Origin: Paenibacillus sp. S150
Lineage (GTDB): Bacteria > Bacillota > Bacilli > Paenibacillales > Paenibacillaceae
NCBI RefSeq assembly: GCF_019352175.1
Contig: NZ_JACBYI010000021.1
Span: forward strand, 35,959-99,958
Direction of reading: 5' to 3'
DNA: 64,000 bases
Position numbers and translations under genes: made by a program. Below, piece by piece: positions 33,020 to 40,981 of the stretch. Position 1 is the stretch's first letter; the number at the start of each line of letters is the position of its first letter. The notes under the pieces are model-generated. The model saw only the letters and a program-made list of their open reading frames with translations. It searched no databases and was not told the DNA's origin.

Positions 33020-34831
33020 TCAATGATCATAACTTTCCGTGTGAAGTTCCTTGATATAAAACCGGCATTCCCGCTCCGGCTCCCCGCAGTTTGTCAGGTC
33101 CGCCTCCTGCCCGGGCATATCCGCCCATGGTCCTCTGCGCGTTGTTCCGGTACGGAAAGCGATGCGCTCCACTGTATACATCGCCCCCATGAACGCAATG
33201 GCCGGCAGGGCGTTGCCGTTCAGAGTGAGTGTCATCTTCTGGTTCTGCGCATCTACTCTCATGTCCAGCCCAATCCATTCCAGCGGCGAATAGCGTCCCA
33301 CAGCATTGCGCCCGGCGCCGCCGTGCAGATAAATTTGACCGTCCCCGGCCAGCTCAAGCCGGAAGGCCAGCTCGCCGCGTGATCCCAGGACCTCGATTTC
33401 CAGCCTTCCGAAGCCGTTCTGGCCGGCGGCTATCCCCGTCCGGATATTGACCCGCCCGTCTTCGGGAAATATGCGCACCGCCTTGGCATAATCACAGGGA
33501 TCACTGTGCTGCAATAGCAGGCTAAGCCCTTCTTCTCCCGGCAGCGCCGCCGCACCGACAGCCGACCATAAGGGACTGTAAATATTCCACAGCTCCGGAC
33601 ACTCCCCTTCCGCCAGACCTTCAAAGGTGTCGTGAACCGGTCCCCCGGCCCGCTCAAGAACCGGCACGGGCAGGCTGGTGACCCAAATATCCTCCTTGTT
33701 CACACTGTAGGTCAGCCACAGCTTGTCCGGGCATCCCTCCCCGGCTTCAATTCCCCGCACATAGCAGGGGCCGTCGTCCTTCCATTTGCCGGCATATCGC
33801 TTGGGCGGCACCTCCCCGTGCACACAGAGCAAGCCGCTGAAGCTCCGGCCGTCGTCGCTGAGGGTTACGGCGAGCGGCCAGCGGTGCGGGCTGTCCGGCA
33901 CCGGATTATAGACCATCGCATATCTTCCGTCGGCCGTTTGCTGCGCCCAGGTCTTGCCCCCGGAGGTGATTATTCCTTTAGCCTTGACCACCGGAGACCA
34001 GCTTTTGCCTTCGTCGCTGCTGATGGCGCAATGCCCCGACTTCCAGACCCCGATAATCTCCTCCCCGGCCCGGTAATGGCAGAAAGCGCGCTCCCCGGCA
34101 ACGGCATAGAAGCCGTCCGGGCTTCTGTCCTCCTCCCACCACTGGAGCGTGGCAAGCCTGTCTTCCAGAAGCTCCTCGCAGGCAGCGGTGAATCCGGAAT
34201 CCTCCGACTCCTTATAAAAAGGGTAATCCGTATTGTTTTCATTCCAACCGGCATGCCGGTTGTAGCGAAGGAAATGAATCGGCCCGAAGCCGCCTCCGGC
34301 AAGCACCTCCCGGACTACCCGGCCGACTCCCCGGCCGTTATTGGGCATGCCATCTCCGTTCTTTGCGCTGATCCCGTAGAACCCCGATACAAGCAGCCTG
34401 TTGGCCGAGGATACATAAAAGCCCATGCGCTGATGCATGACTGCGTCTGTATCCCGCAGCTCCATGTCCCTGCCATCAATGGAATAGATACCGTCCGGCA
34501 GGCGGTACGGCGGAAACACCGCGACCGGCTTGCTCCAATCCCTGCCGTTCTTCGAATGCATGAGCAGCGTCCTTCCGGGGGGAATATGTTCTCCCACCGG
34601 GTTGCTGAGATATTCAAGATAGAAGCGGCCCTGCCACCGGGCAAGCATCGGGGCATGGTTGTAGGTCCATCCGGGAGTTCCGTCAGGCTCCGGCTCGGAA
34701 CGGTTGGCCCGCAGCACCTGATAGTTCTTGGCGCCGACAACAGGGCGCAGGCCTCCGTCATGCAGGCGGATATCCGCGGTCTTCTGCCCTGTATAGCGGA
34801 CAGGCGGTTCATATTCGTCAAATTTATTCAA
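33020..34831 (-). CDS. cytoplasmic sialidase-fold glycosidase-like protein, substrate unknown
   Basis: 603 residues with no signal peptide. The N-terminal two thirds look like a beta-propeller of the sialidase / family 43-type superfamily: repeated strands with an Asp-box-like motif (SSDEGKSWSPVV), TLLMHSKNGRDWSKPVAVFP, and several Arg and Trp residues in loops. The last 170 residues (TGIAAGQNGFGRLEIEVLGS; GDGQIYLHGGAGRNAVGRYS) resemble a lectin-like beta sandwich. It probably cleaves the sugar imported by the neighbouring transporter. TTG at 34831 has AGGAGG 8 nt upstream; ATG at 34837 lies only 2 nt after it. Family call moderate; I cannot name the substrate. Confidence 0.65.
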   Translation of the reverse strand: MNKFDEYEPPVRYTGQKTADIRLHDGGLRPVVGAKNYQVLRANRSEPEPDGTPGWTYNHAPMLARWQGRFYLEYLSNPVGEHIPPGRTLLMHSKNGRDWSKPVAVFPPYRLPDGIYSIDGRDMELRDTDAVMHQRMGFYVSSANRLLVSGFYGISAKNGDGMPNNGRGVGRVVREVLAGGGFGPIHFLRYNRHAGWNENNTDYPFYKESEDSGFTAACEELLEDRLATLQWWEEDRSPDGFYAVAGERAFCHYRAGEEIIGVWKSGHCAISSDEGKSWSPVVKAKGIITSGGKTWAQQTADGRYAMVYNPVPDSPHRWPLAVTLSDDGRSFSGLLCVHGEVPPKRYAGKWKDDGPCYVRGIEAGEGCPDKLWLTYSVNKEDIWVTSLPVPVLERAGGPVHDTFEGLAEGECPELWNIYSPLWSAVGAAALPGEEGLSLLLQHSDPCDYAKAVRIFPEDGRVNIRTGIAAGQNGFGRLEIEVLGSRGELAFRLELAGDGQIYLHGGAGRNAVGRYSPLEWIGLDMRVDAQNQKMTLTLNGNALPAIAFMGAMYTVERIAFRTGTTRRGPWADMPGQEADLTNCGEPERECRFYIKELHTESYDH

Positions 34832-34920
34832 ACTCATTACCTCCTTTTGCTTGCGGTGTATATATCCATTATTGAAAAGGGCATCTTGCAGTTCATACAG
34901 GATAGTTGCCCCCGAGATTG

Positions 34921-35610
34921 TTATATATAACCGCCTGCAGCTTGGATTTTCTCGAGCAGCGCCTCCCGTGAGGCCTGCAAATGCAGCTTGACACAAGTGA
35001 GCGCAGCCGGTGCATCACCGGATTCAATCGCTTGAACGATACGTTCATGCTCCTCCTGGGCGCTTACCACCATATCATAATGGATTACGGATGCTTCAAA
35101 CAGAATATAACGGTAATTCATCAGCTCCACATAAATATCCATATTTTTTCTGTTTTTTCCTGCAGCGACCATCCGCATATGAAACAAATAATTATAATTT
35201 TGCTCAAGATACTTAGGCAATGTAAGGCGGCCGATATCTTTGGCGGAACGGCTCAAAATATTTTTCAGCTCTGCAATCAGATGTTCCGGTGCTTCTCCCT
35301 TGCCATCCATGCAGTTCAAAATGGACCAGCTCTCCAGCATATGCCTGGTGTCCATAATATCGGCTGCAGCCTTGGCATCTATCGGCGTCACATAGGTTCC
35401 CACCTTGGAAACTGTCTGTACAAGCCCCTCCTTCTCCAGACGGCTGAGCGCATCCCGAATCGGGGTTCTGCTCACGCCAAAAATATCCGAAAGCTCCGGA
35501 ATCGAAATCTTTTGGTTAGGTTTAAACTTCCGCTCCACAATTTCCTTTTTTAAGATATGGAAGGTCTTATCCCATAAATTCGAGTTGTCCAGTTTTGTCA
35601 AATTAGCCAT
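34921..35610 (-). CDS. GntR-family (FadR subfamily) regulator of sugar locus 2
   Basis: 229 residues: GntR winged helix (about 10-75; LKKEIVERKFKPNQKISIPE, VSRTPIRDALSRLEKEGLV) and an all-helical FCD-type effector domain (about 85-215) with the conserved metal/ligand residues in DTRHMLESW and HMRMVAAGKN. ATG at 35610 has AAGGAGG 9 nt upstream. First gene of locus 2; it probably represses itself and the downstream genes. The palindrome GTTATATATAAC (34920-34931) overlaps its stop codon, upstream of the hydrolase gene. Confidence 0.88.
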   Translation of the reverse strand: MANLTKLDNSNLWDKTFHILKKEIVERKFKPNQKISIPELSDIFGVSRTPIRDALSRLEKEGLVQTVSKVGTYVTPIDAKAAADIMDTRHMLESWSILNCMDGKGEAPEHLIAELKNILSRSAKDIGRLTLPKYLEQNYNYLFHMRMVAAGKNRKNMDIYVELMNYRYILFEASVIHYDMVVSAQEEHERIVQAIESGDAPAALTCVKLHLQASREALLEKIQAAGGYI

Positions 35611-35635
35611 TGTATTCACCTCCTTTCTGGAATGT

Positions 35636-35676
35636 TGTATACATGGTATATTAAGAGCCTCCGGTAATAGTGTCAA
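35636..35676 (-). promoter_or_regulatory. gntR promoter with overlapping palindrome
   Basis: On the minus strand TTGACA (35671-35676), 17 nt spacer, TAATAT (35648-35653): a near-consensus sigma-A promoter. TGTATACA (35636-35643) spans the expected start site, where a GntR dimer would block transcription. Confidence 0.7.
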
Positions 35677-35730
35677 TCTCGGAATAAGAATTTGAATAAA
35701 CTTCTCCTTCGGACGATTCAATATGCAGCA

Positions 35731-35766
35731 AATAAAAATAGCCGGACAACAAAAAGCCAACCGGCT
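35731..35766 (-). terminator. probable terminator of the GNAT gene
   Basis: AGCCGG (35740-35745) pairs with CCGGCT (35761-35766); the minus strand continues ATTTTTATTTG. The stem is short, so this is moderate. Confidence 0.45.
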
Positions 35767-35830
35767 CATTAAAGCGCGATTGGCTGCAGCAAGCTGGTCT
35801 TTCATGATTTCGACCGGCCGATTTTGAATT

Positions 35831-36271
35831 CTATTCATCGTCCTCGGACTCTTCAACCTCATATACACACCGGAACATTTCAATACCGGCGGGATTCTCA
35901 CCCAGACTATAGACCATAAAACCCAGATTCCGGTAAAAGTCTGCGGCGATTTCATCCTCGGTCTCAGCCAGCAGGTAACGCGGATCGTGTGCCGCCAGCA
36001 GCTCCAAAATCATGCCCCGCGCATAGCCCTTGCCTCTATTCTCCGGAAGAACGGCAATGTGGCGAATCTCCAGCGAACCATCCTCGGTCTCCTCAAAGCC
36101 CACCAGTCCCAGCAGCAGTCCTTCCTCTTCCCAGCCGCAGAGCTGCAATGCCGCCTTGCTGCCGTATTCCGCTGAAGTGCGCCACAGCGCATCCGGCTCA
36201 TCAATTACGGCATAGGCCAGCAATTCCTTCACTTCGTCCGTATCGGTGCGCCGCTTCAAATCAATAAGCAT
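35831..36271 (-). CDS. GNAT-family N-acetyltransferase
   Basis: 146 residues with the acetyl-CoA loop HIAVLPENRGKGYARGMILE (R/QxxGxG/A pattern: NRGKGYA) and C-terminal FYRNLGF motif typical of GNAT enzymes. Transfers acetyl groups to an amine; substrate unknown. ATG at 36271 is chosen (GAGGAG about 11 nt upstream); the ATG at 36301 lacks one. The acidic tail (EVEESEDDE) is unusual. Confidence 0.82.
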   Translation of the reverse strand: MLIDLKRRTDTDEVKELLAYAVIDEPDALWRTSAEYGSKAALQLCGWEEEGLLLGLVGFEETEDGSLEIRHIAVLPENRGKGYARGMILELLAAHDPRYLLAETEDEIAADFYRNLGFMVYSLGENPAGIEMFRCVYEVEESEDDE

Positions 36272-36327
36272 ATCGGGTCGATCTCCTCTCCGTACATCCA
36301 TTGAATCCTGTAACAGGCTTCTCCAAC

Positions 36328-36756
36328 TTACCTTTTGCGCCGCTTATGCATGATCTTAAGCAGGCTGTACCCGGATAATACTCCCGCCACGTTAAGCCAG
36401 ACATCATCAATGTCAAAGCTGCCGGCGCGCAGCAGCATTTGCAGCGTTTCCAGGAACAGTATGCCCAAAGCCGACACAAATACCAGCCGGAGCACAGAGT
36501 GCAGACTTTTCCTCAGCAAGGGCAGCAGAAGGCCATAAGGAGCAAAAACAATAATATTGCCCAGTATATTCACAAGCCTCGACGGCAAAGAAACTCCATT
36601 CTCCAGGTCAAGGTACAGCTGCAGGGTATGCAGGGGCTTCAGGTTATACCGGAAAGGCCCTTCAGTGTGTACAGACCGTCCAAACCCGAGAAACATCCAG
36701 TACACAAGAGCAGCACTGTACAGAATAAGCAGCGTCAGCAGCAATGCCCGTGCCAT
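36328..36756 (-). CDS. VanZ-family membrane protein
   Basis: 142 residues from ATG at 36756; no candidate start has a good ribosome binding site, so the N-terminus is uncertain and may extend upstream. Four membrane helices with the VanZ pattern: a first helix, NLKPLHTL, LVNILGNIIVFAPYGLLLPL, then LGILFLETLQMLLRAGSFDIDDVWLNVAGVLSGY. VanZ-like proteins are linked to low-level teicoplanin resistance and cell-envelope homeostasis, with mechanism unclear. It follows rpiA on the same strand by 64 bp. Confidence 0.8.
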   Translation of the reverse strand: MARALLLTLLILYSAALVYWMFLGFGRSVHTEGPFRYNLKPLHTLQLYLDLENGVSLPSRLVNILGNIIVFAPYGLLLPLLRKSLHSVLRLVFVSALGILFLETLQMLLRAGSFDIDDVWLNVAGVLSGYSLLKIMHKRRKR

Positions 36757-36820
36757 TCCGCGCGGCTGCACCGGTGTATTCTTCTTTCTGCCGCGGCCGG
36801 GACTGCCCTGCTTCCGCCTG

Positions 36821-37507
36821 CTACTTGCCGTTCTTGCGCTCAATGACTTCAATGCTGCCGTCCTTTTTGCCGATAATCGCCACAGCGGCGATACCGATGA
36901 ACAGCCCATGCTCAACAACCCCGGTGATGTTCTGCAAGGACTCCGCGAGCTTGGGGGCAGAAGGAATCGCCCCAAACCGGCAATCCGCAATGTAATTCCC
37001 ATTGTCTGTCTTGTACAGCCCGTCCCCGCTGCGCCGCAGCTCCGGTGTGCAGCCCAGCTTCGCCAGTTCGGCTACCGTCCACTCCCAGGCAAATGGGACG
37101 ATTTCCACCGGCAGCGGAAATTTGCCGAGCGTGCCGACAGCCTTGCTCTCGTCGGCCACCACGATCATCCGCGTGCTGCCCCTGGCGACGATCTTCTCAC
37201 GCAGCAGCGCGCCGCCGCCGCCCTTGATCAGCTCCAGCTCCTGGTTCAGCTCATCCGCCCCGTCAATCGTCAGGTCAAGTCCGCCGATATCGCCGAAGCC
37301 GACCAGAGGAATGCCCAGCTCACGGGCCTGCTCCTCCGAAGCGACCGAAGTCGCAACAGCGGTGATCTTCAGCCCCTCCTTCACCCGCTCGCCCAGCTTG
37401 CGGATCGCCCAATATGCCGTTGAGCCTGTACCCAGCCCGACCTTCATTCCGTCCATGACATATTCCACTGCTTTCTCCGCCGCCAGCCGCTTCACATTGA
37501 TACTCAT
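36821..37507 (-). CDS. rpiA: ribose-5-phosphate isomerase A
   Basis: 228 residues. Signature motifs: GLGTGSTAYWAI (phosphate loop), TIDGADELNQELELIKGGGG with the catalytic Asp and Glu, LREKIVARGS with Lys, and GVVEHGLFIGIA near the C-terminus. Interconverts ribose-5-phosphate and ribulose-5-phosphate in the non-oxidative pentose phosphate pathway, in the cytoplasm. ATG at 37507 is preceded by GGGGG at 7 nt and gives the standard N-terminus; ATG at 37522 is less likely. Full length for the family. Confidence 0.95.
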   Translation of the reverse strand: MSINVKRLAAEKAVEYVMDGMKVGLGTGSTAYWAIRKLGERVKEGLKITAVATSVASEEQARELGIPLVGFGDIGGLDLTIDGADELNQELELIKGGGGALLREKIVARGSTRMIVVADESKAVGTLGKFPLPVEIVPFAWEWTVAELAKLGCTPELRRSGDGLYKTDNGNYIADCRFGAIPSAPKLAESLQNITGVVEHGLFIGIAAVAIIGKKDGSIEVIERKNGK

Positions 37508-37580
37508 TTTTATTACCCCCATATATCCGTTATAATATCCGGTAGAGCTATAAATTTATCATTGCCAGGAGGCTTCCACC

Positions 37581-37778
37581 ATGAGAACCGAGCATCAGAT
37601 TCAATCCAAAATCAACGAATTGACACTGCAGCGCAGATCCCTGGAGTCCCGCCTGAATCCGCTGCCGGAGGGCAGCCCCCAGCGGGAACCGCTGAATGCC
37701 CAGCTGACCCGGCTTGAGGATATGATCCTGATGCTGGAATGGGTGCTGGACGCGCCTACAGGCAAGTATCACGCCTGA
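37581..37778 (+). CDS. small coiled-coil protein, 65 residues
   Basis: ATG at 37581 with CAGGAGG 9 nt upstream. The sequence is one long amphipathic helix broken by PLPEGSPQ (QIQSKINELTLQRRSLESRL; LNAQLTRLEDMILMLEWVL), suggesting a helical hairpin. No signal or membrane segment. No family recognised. Divergent from rpiA and ending 7 bp before the convergent GNAT gene. Confidence 0.7.
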   Translation: MRTEHQIQSKINELTLQRRSLESRLNPLPEGSPQREPLNAQLTRLEDMILMLEWVLDAPTGKYHA

Positions 37779-37784
37779 CATGCT

Positions 37785-38261
37785 TCAGGACAGGCTTTTG
37801 CCGTAGCAGAGACTGTCCGGATCGCCTATGTAACGTCCAAACAAATCAATCGGCCGGTAGCCGTGCTTCTCATAGAGTGCTGTCGCTTCCGGCTGCTTGA
37901 TGCCAGTCTCCAGCCTGATCTCCCGGCAGCCTGCAGCCTGTGCCCTCTGCTCCAAATCCAGCAGCATGCGGTCGGCAATCCCCTGCTTGCGCGTGTCCGG
38001 GTCTACATAGAAGCGCTTCAGCTCCATGACGGACGAATCGGCAGCAAGCGGCCTTAAACCTCCACAGCCTACCGGCCTGTCCGCTGCATAGGCTACCACG
38101 AAGATCATTTCCCGCACCTTGGGATCGGAGAAATCCACAACATAGATCGTTTCATGCGGATACCTTGACTTCAATTCATCATCCAGACGGACAATCAGCC
38201 CCCGCAAATCCCGGTTCCCGGGGTCCACAGCCACAAAGCCCACTTCAGTATTTAATGACAT
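37785..38261 (-). CDS. GNAT-family N-acetyltransferase
   Basis: 158 residues. GNAT core: GCGGLRPL, then MELKRFYVDPDTRKQGIADRMLLDLE carrying the acetyl-CoA motif, and ATALYEKHGYRPIDLFG at the end. ATG at 38261 has GGGGAG 5 nt upstream; the frame is open to 38387 but that part overlaps the macro-domain gene in another frame. Substrate unknown. Confidence 0.85.
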   Translation of the reverse strand: MSLNTEVGFVAVDPGNRDLRGLIVRLDDELKSRYPHETIYVVDFSDPKVREMIFVVAYAADRPVGCGGLRPLAADSSVMELKRFYVDPDTRKQGIADRMLLDLEQRAQAAGCREIRLETGIKQPEATALYEKHGYRPIDLFGRYIGDPDSLCYGKSLS

Positions 38262-38310
38262 CTCTGCTCCCCGCTCTCCTCCGGCTGCTTCTGCAAGCTC
38301 TCCATAAAGT

Positions 38311-38874
38311 TCACTCCATATTGACATAGCCGCTAAGGGTTTCCCCATATAAATCGGCATTCTCTTTCTCATAACAGATAAACTCAATCCGCTTCAGCGG
38401 CAGCCCCCCGGAATCACGTTCACTCACATAATCAATGACTGTGTGAACCGCAGTTTGGCTCGCCAAGGCCTTGGGGAAGTTATAAACTCCCGTGCTGATA
38501 TTCGGAAAGGCAATACTCTGCGCCCCGAGGGCGCAAGCGGCATCCAGGCTGCTGATGTAGCATTTGGCCAAAGTGGCGTTCTCTCCCGCACCGCCGCCCT
38601 TCCAAATCGGGCCTACTGTATGTATGATTCCCCGGAGCGGAAGCCTCCCGGCACCGGTGACGGCTGCTTCACCAGGCAGAATGCCGCCTTGCTTCCGGCG
38701 GATTGCCGCGCATTCCTCGGCGATCTGCGGTCCGCCTGCCCGATGAATTGCGCCATCCACACCGCCGCCGCCAAAAAGGCCCGAATTCGACGCATTCACA
38801 ATCATATCGCCCTGCCAGGCCGTTATATCTCCTTGGCGCGCGGAAATGTCCACGCTATTAATGGTGATCCGCAT
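38311..38874 (-). CDS. macro-domain ADP-ribose hydrolase-like protein
   Basis: 187 residues spanning a full macro domain: DMIVNASNSGLFGGGGVDGA (ADP-ribose contacts; Asn and Asp), PIWKGGGAGENATLAKCY and SIAFPNISTGVYNFPKALAS. Such proteins bind or hydrolyse ADP-ribose groups or O-acetyl-ADP-ribose. AAGGAGGAG lies upstream of ATG 38874, inside the end of the preceding gene, giving a 17 bp overlap and probable coupling. Confidence 0.9.
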   Translation of the reverse strand: MRITINSVDISARQGDITAWQGDMIVNASNSGLFGGGGVDGAIHRAGGPQIAEECAAIRRKQGGILPGEAAVTGAGRLPLRGIIHTVGPIWKGGGAGENATLAKCYISSLDAACALGAQSIAFPNISTGVYNFPKALASQTAVHTVIDYVSERDSGGLPLKRIEFICYEKENADLYGETLSGYVNME

Positions 38875-39325
38875 GCCCGATCTCCTCCTTCACCGCCGTT
38901 TCCAAACGGAAGATCAGCTCCCTCTCGCCTTTGCTGAAGGCTTTATCCGTGAAAGAGGCCGGAAGGAGCTGCTCGCCGCGCATAGCAGACCTGCGGATAC
39001 TGCCGAGCATCCAGTTCTGCGCATCGGAGAGCGACATCTCCCCGCTTCCGGCAGGAACCCGGCAGAGGGCAACGGTCTTATCCGCCTCGCCGCTTGCAAT
39101 GGGTCCTTCCGTGCGGGAACGCACGGTGAATTGGAACAGGGGAACCGCTTCCGGCAGTTCTTCATTATGAGAAAAGGCCTGATTATAGACGGAATACATC
39201 AAACGGCTGATGCGCCCCGCAGACTCTTCAGCCTCCTGCGCCGCAATCAGCCTGCTGTTCTGGCAGGCCATGACCCCGGCGGCAAACAACAGAAAGACAA
39301 CCGCTCCTGCAAATACCATAATCAT
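38858..39325 (-). CDS. membrane-anchored protein of unknown function
   Basis: 155 residues from ATG at 39325 (AGGTG 7 nt upstream; the frame is open to 39430). One N-terminal membrane helix (MIMVFAGAVVFLLFAAGVMA) precedes a mostly helical extracellular domain (AQEAEESAGRISRLMYSVYN; LSDAQNWMLGSIRRSAMRGE). No family recognised. Overlaps the macro-domain gene by 17 bp, so the two are probably co-translated, but a functional link is not evident. Confidence 0.6.
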   Translation of the reverse strand: MIMVFAGAVVFLLFAAGVMACQNSRLIAAQEAEESAGRISRLMYSVYNQAFSHNEELPEAVPLFQFTVRSRTEGPIASGEADKTVALCRVPAGSGEMSLSDAQNWMLGSIRRSAMRGEQLLPASFTDKAFSKGERELIFRLETAVKEEIGHADHH

Positions 39326-39556
39326 ATCTGACACCTGCCGTTTCAGCGATATGGGCAATACCGCTTCTATATTATCACGCGGAGAACGTGTCAGGGAATG
39401 GGCGGGACACGCTGAATTGCATATTTTCATCCGAAGCTCTATAAAGTTATTTTGAAATATTCATATTAACAGTTGAAACTTCCAGCGGCATGATTCATAA
39501 TGAAGTGGTACAAAACGTTTGTCAATCCATACGAAACCAAGGGAGGAACCCTCGAA

Positions 39557-40204
39557 ATGAAATTTTTCTTGGATACCGGAAATATTGAAGAAATCAAACG
39601 TATTACCCGCCTCGGACTGGTGGATGGCGTTACGACAAATCCGTCGCTTATCGCCAAAGAAGGCAGACTGTTCAAAGATGTAATCAAAGAAATCGTTGCG
39701 ATTGTACCAGGCCCGGTCAGCGCTGAGGTTATCGGTCTGAAGGCTGAAGAAATGCTGAAGGAAGCTTACGAAATCGCCGAATGGGCACCGAATGTTGTCA
39801 TCAAGCTGCCAATGACCGAGGATGGTCTGGAAGCCTGCTATGAATTAACCAAAAAAGGCATCAAAACCAACGTTACCCTCATCTTCTCCGCAGCCCAGGG
39901 CCTGATGGCCGCCAAGGCCGGCGCTACTTATATCAGCCCGTTCGTAGGACGTCTGGATGATATCGGCGTAGACGGCATGAAGCTGATCTCGGATTTGAAG
40001 ACCATTCTGACCAACTATGGCCTGAAATCGGAAATTATCGCTGCCAGTATCCGCAATATCGCACATGTGGAGCAAGCGGCCATTGCAGGTGCACATATTG
40101 CAACCATTCCGGGCTCACTGCTGCCTTCCCTCTGGAAGCATCCGTTGACCGACAGCGGCATCGAGCGTTTTCTGAAGGACTGGGAGAAAGTTCCGCAAGT
40201 TTAA
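39557..40204 (+). CDS. fsa: transaldolase / fructose-6-phosphate aldolase family (TalC type)
   Basis: 215 residues of the short transaldolase class: MKFFLDTGNIEEIK, GVTTNPSLIAKEG, the Schiff-base Lys in NVVIKLPMTEDGL (about residue 84), TNVTLIFSAAQGLMAAKAGA and ISPFVGRLDDIG. It moves or cleaves dihydroxyacetone units between sugar phosphates in the pentose phosphate pathway, linking to rpiA nearby. ATG at 39557 has GGGAGG 9 nt upstream. Whether transaldolase or FSA activity dominates cannot be settled from sequence alone. Confidence 0.9.
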   Translation: MKFFLDTGNIEEIKRITRLGLVDGVTTNPSLIAKEGRLFKDVIKEIVAIVPGPVSAEVIGLKAEEMLKEAYEIAEWAPNVVIKLPMTEDGLEACYELTKKGIKTNVTLIFSAAQGLMAAKAGATYISPFVGRLDDIGVDGMKLISDLKTILTNYGLKSEIIAASIRNIAHVEQAAIAGAHIATIPGSLLPSLWKHPLTDSGIERFLKDWEKVPQV

Positions 40205-40226
40205 GGCGCCATTAATTATACATCCG

Positions 40227-40259
40227 GCCTCTTTCCGTATATTCGGGAAGAGGCTTTTT
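40227..40259 (+). terminator. terminator of the transaldolase gene
   Basis: GCCTCTTTCC pairs with GGGAAGAGGC, followed by TTTTT, 23 nt past the stop codon. Confidence 0.85.
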
Positions 40260-40261
40260 GC

Positions 40262-40464
40262 GGTCCGGGAAATTATCAGTTAAAAGGCGTGTTAATCATG
40301 CTGGCCCTAAACATCAATCTATATAGGTAACCTAAATGGACTGAAAAACATTGCGGTAGAGGGGATTGCGGGAAGGTCTGGAGAGCCGCAGATAACCTTC
40401 AACCTGGACTCCAAAACGGCAACGCTGTCAGTGAAGGACGGCAGGGCCGTTTTATTCCCCCTTG
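40262..40464 (+). other. intergenic stretch with an unexplained open frame
   Basis: The frame reading LNGLKNIAVEGIAGRSGEPQ then ITFNLDSKTATLSVKDGRAV is open for about 50 codons up to a TGA at 40469, but begins at a stop codon and has no start codon or ribosome binding site. It may be a gene remnant. The last base pairs form the marR promoter. Confidence 0.3.
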
Positions 40465-40465
40465 C

Positions 40466-40509
40466 TTGACAAAATTACTTGTCCTAAATATAATTGTTGA
40501 AACAATTAT
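40466..40509 (+). promoter_or_regulatory. consensus promoter with MarR-type operator
   Basis: TTGACA (40466-40471), 17 nt spacer, TATAAT (40489-40494): a perfect sigma-A match. ATAATTGTT (40490-40498) and AACAATTAT (40501-40509) form a 9+9 bp inverted repeat over the -10 box and start site, as expected for autorepression by the MarR protein encoded 19 nt downstream. Confidence 0.85.
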
Positions 40510-40527
40510 TTGAAAGGAGGATAGCCT

Positions 40528-40971
40528 ATGTCCTCTTCCTCACCTCAGGAATTTCTCGGATTTCTGCTCGGCTCCACACACCGGAGGATTTCCAATGCAT
40601 TCGCACGGGCGCTGAAGCCCTTCGGCATCACCCCGGAGCAATGGTCGATTCTGCTGATGGTCTGCGGCCGCGAGGGCATCAACCAGAAGGAGGTTGCCGC
40701 CGCCGCCGCCAAAGACCAGCCTACTACTGCGCGGATTGTAGAACTGCTGCAGAAGAAAGGCTTCATCCGTAAGACAGCTAGTCCCACCGACCGGCGTGCC
40801 TTTCAGCTCTATGCCACAGAGACTGGCAGGGCATTGATTGAGAACACCTCTTCCCTGGAACAGCAGACCATTGACGCCGCCGTGCAAGGACTCAGCCCGG
40901 CAAAGCTTGAAGAACTCCGCTCCATGCTGAAGCTGCTCTACCACAACACCGGAAATACACTTCAAGAATAG
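40528..40971 (+). CDS. MarR-family repressor
   Basis: 147 residues with a MarR winged helix: ITPEQWSILLMVCGREGINQ, KEVAAAAAKDQPTTARIVELLQKKGFIRKTASPTDRRAFQLYATETG. Dimerisation helices flank it. GGAGG lies 7 nt before ATG. The inverted repeat over its promoter should be its own target. The MFS exporter gene begins 10 bp after its stop, so the pair forms an efflux operon induced by a ligand. Confidence 0.92.
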   Translation: MSSSSPQEFLGFLLGSTHRRISNAFARALKPFGITPEQWSILLMVCGREGINQKEVAAAAAKDQPTTARIVELLQKKGFIRKTASPTDRRAFQLYATETGRALIENTSSLEQQTIDAAVQGLSPAKLEELRSMLKLLYHNTGNTLQE

Positions 40972-40981
40972 GAGAATCCCT

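Noticed and set aside
33632..34930. Plus-strand open frame of 432 codons
   Set aside because: Antisense shadow of the sialidase-fold gene; low-complexity translation and no ribosome binding site.
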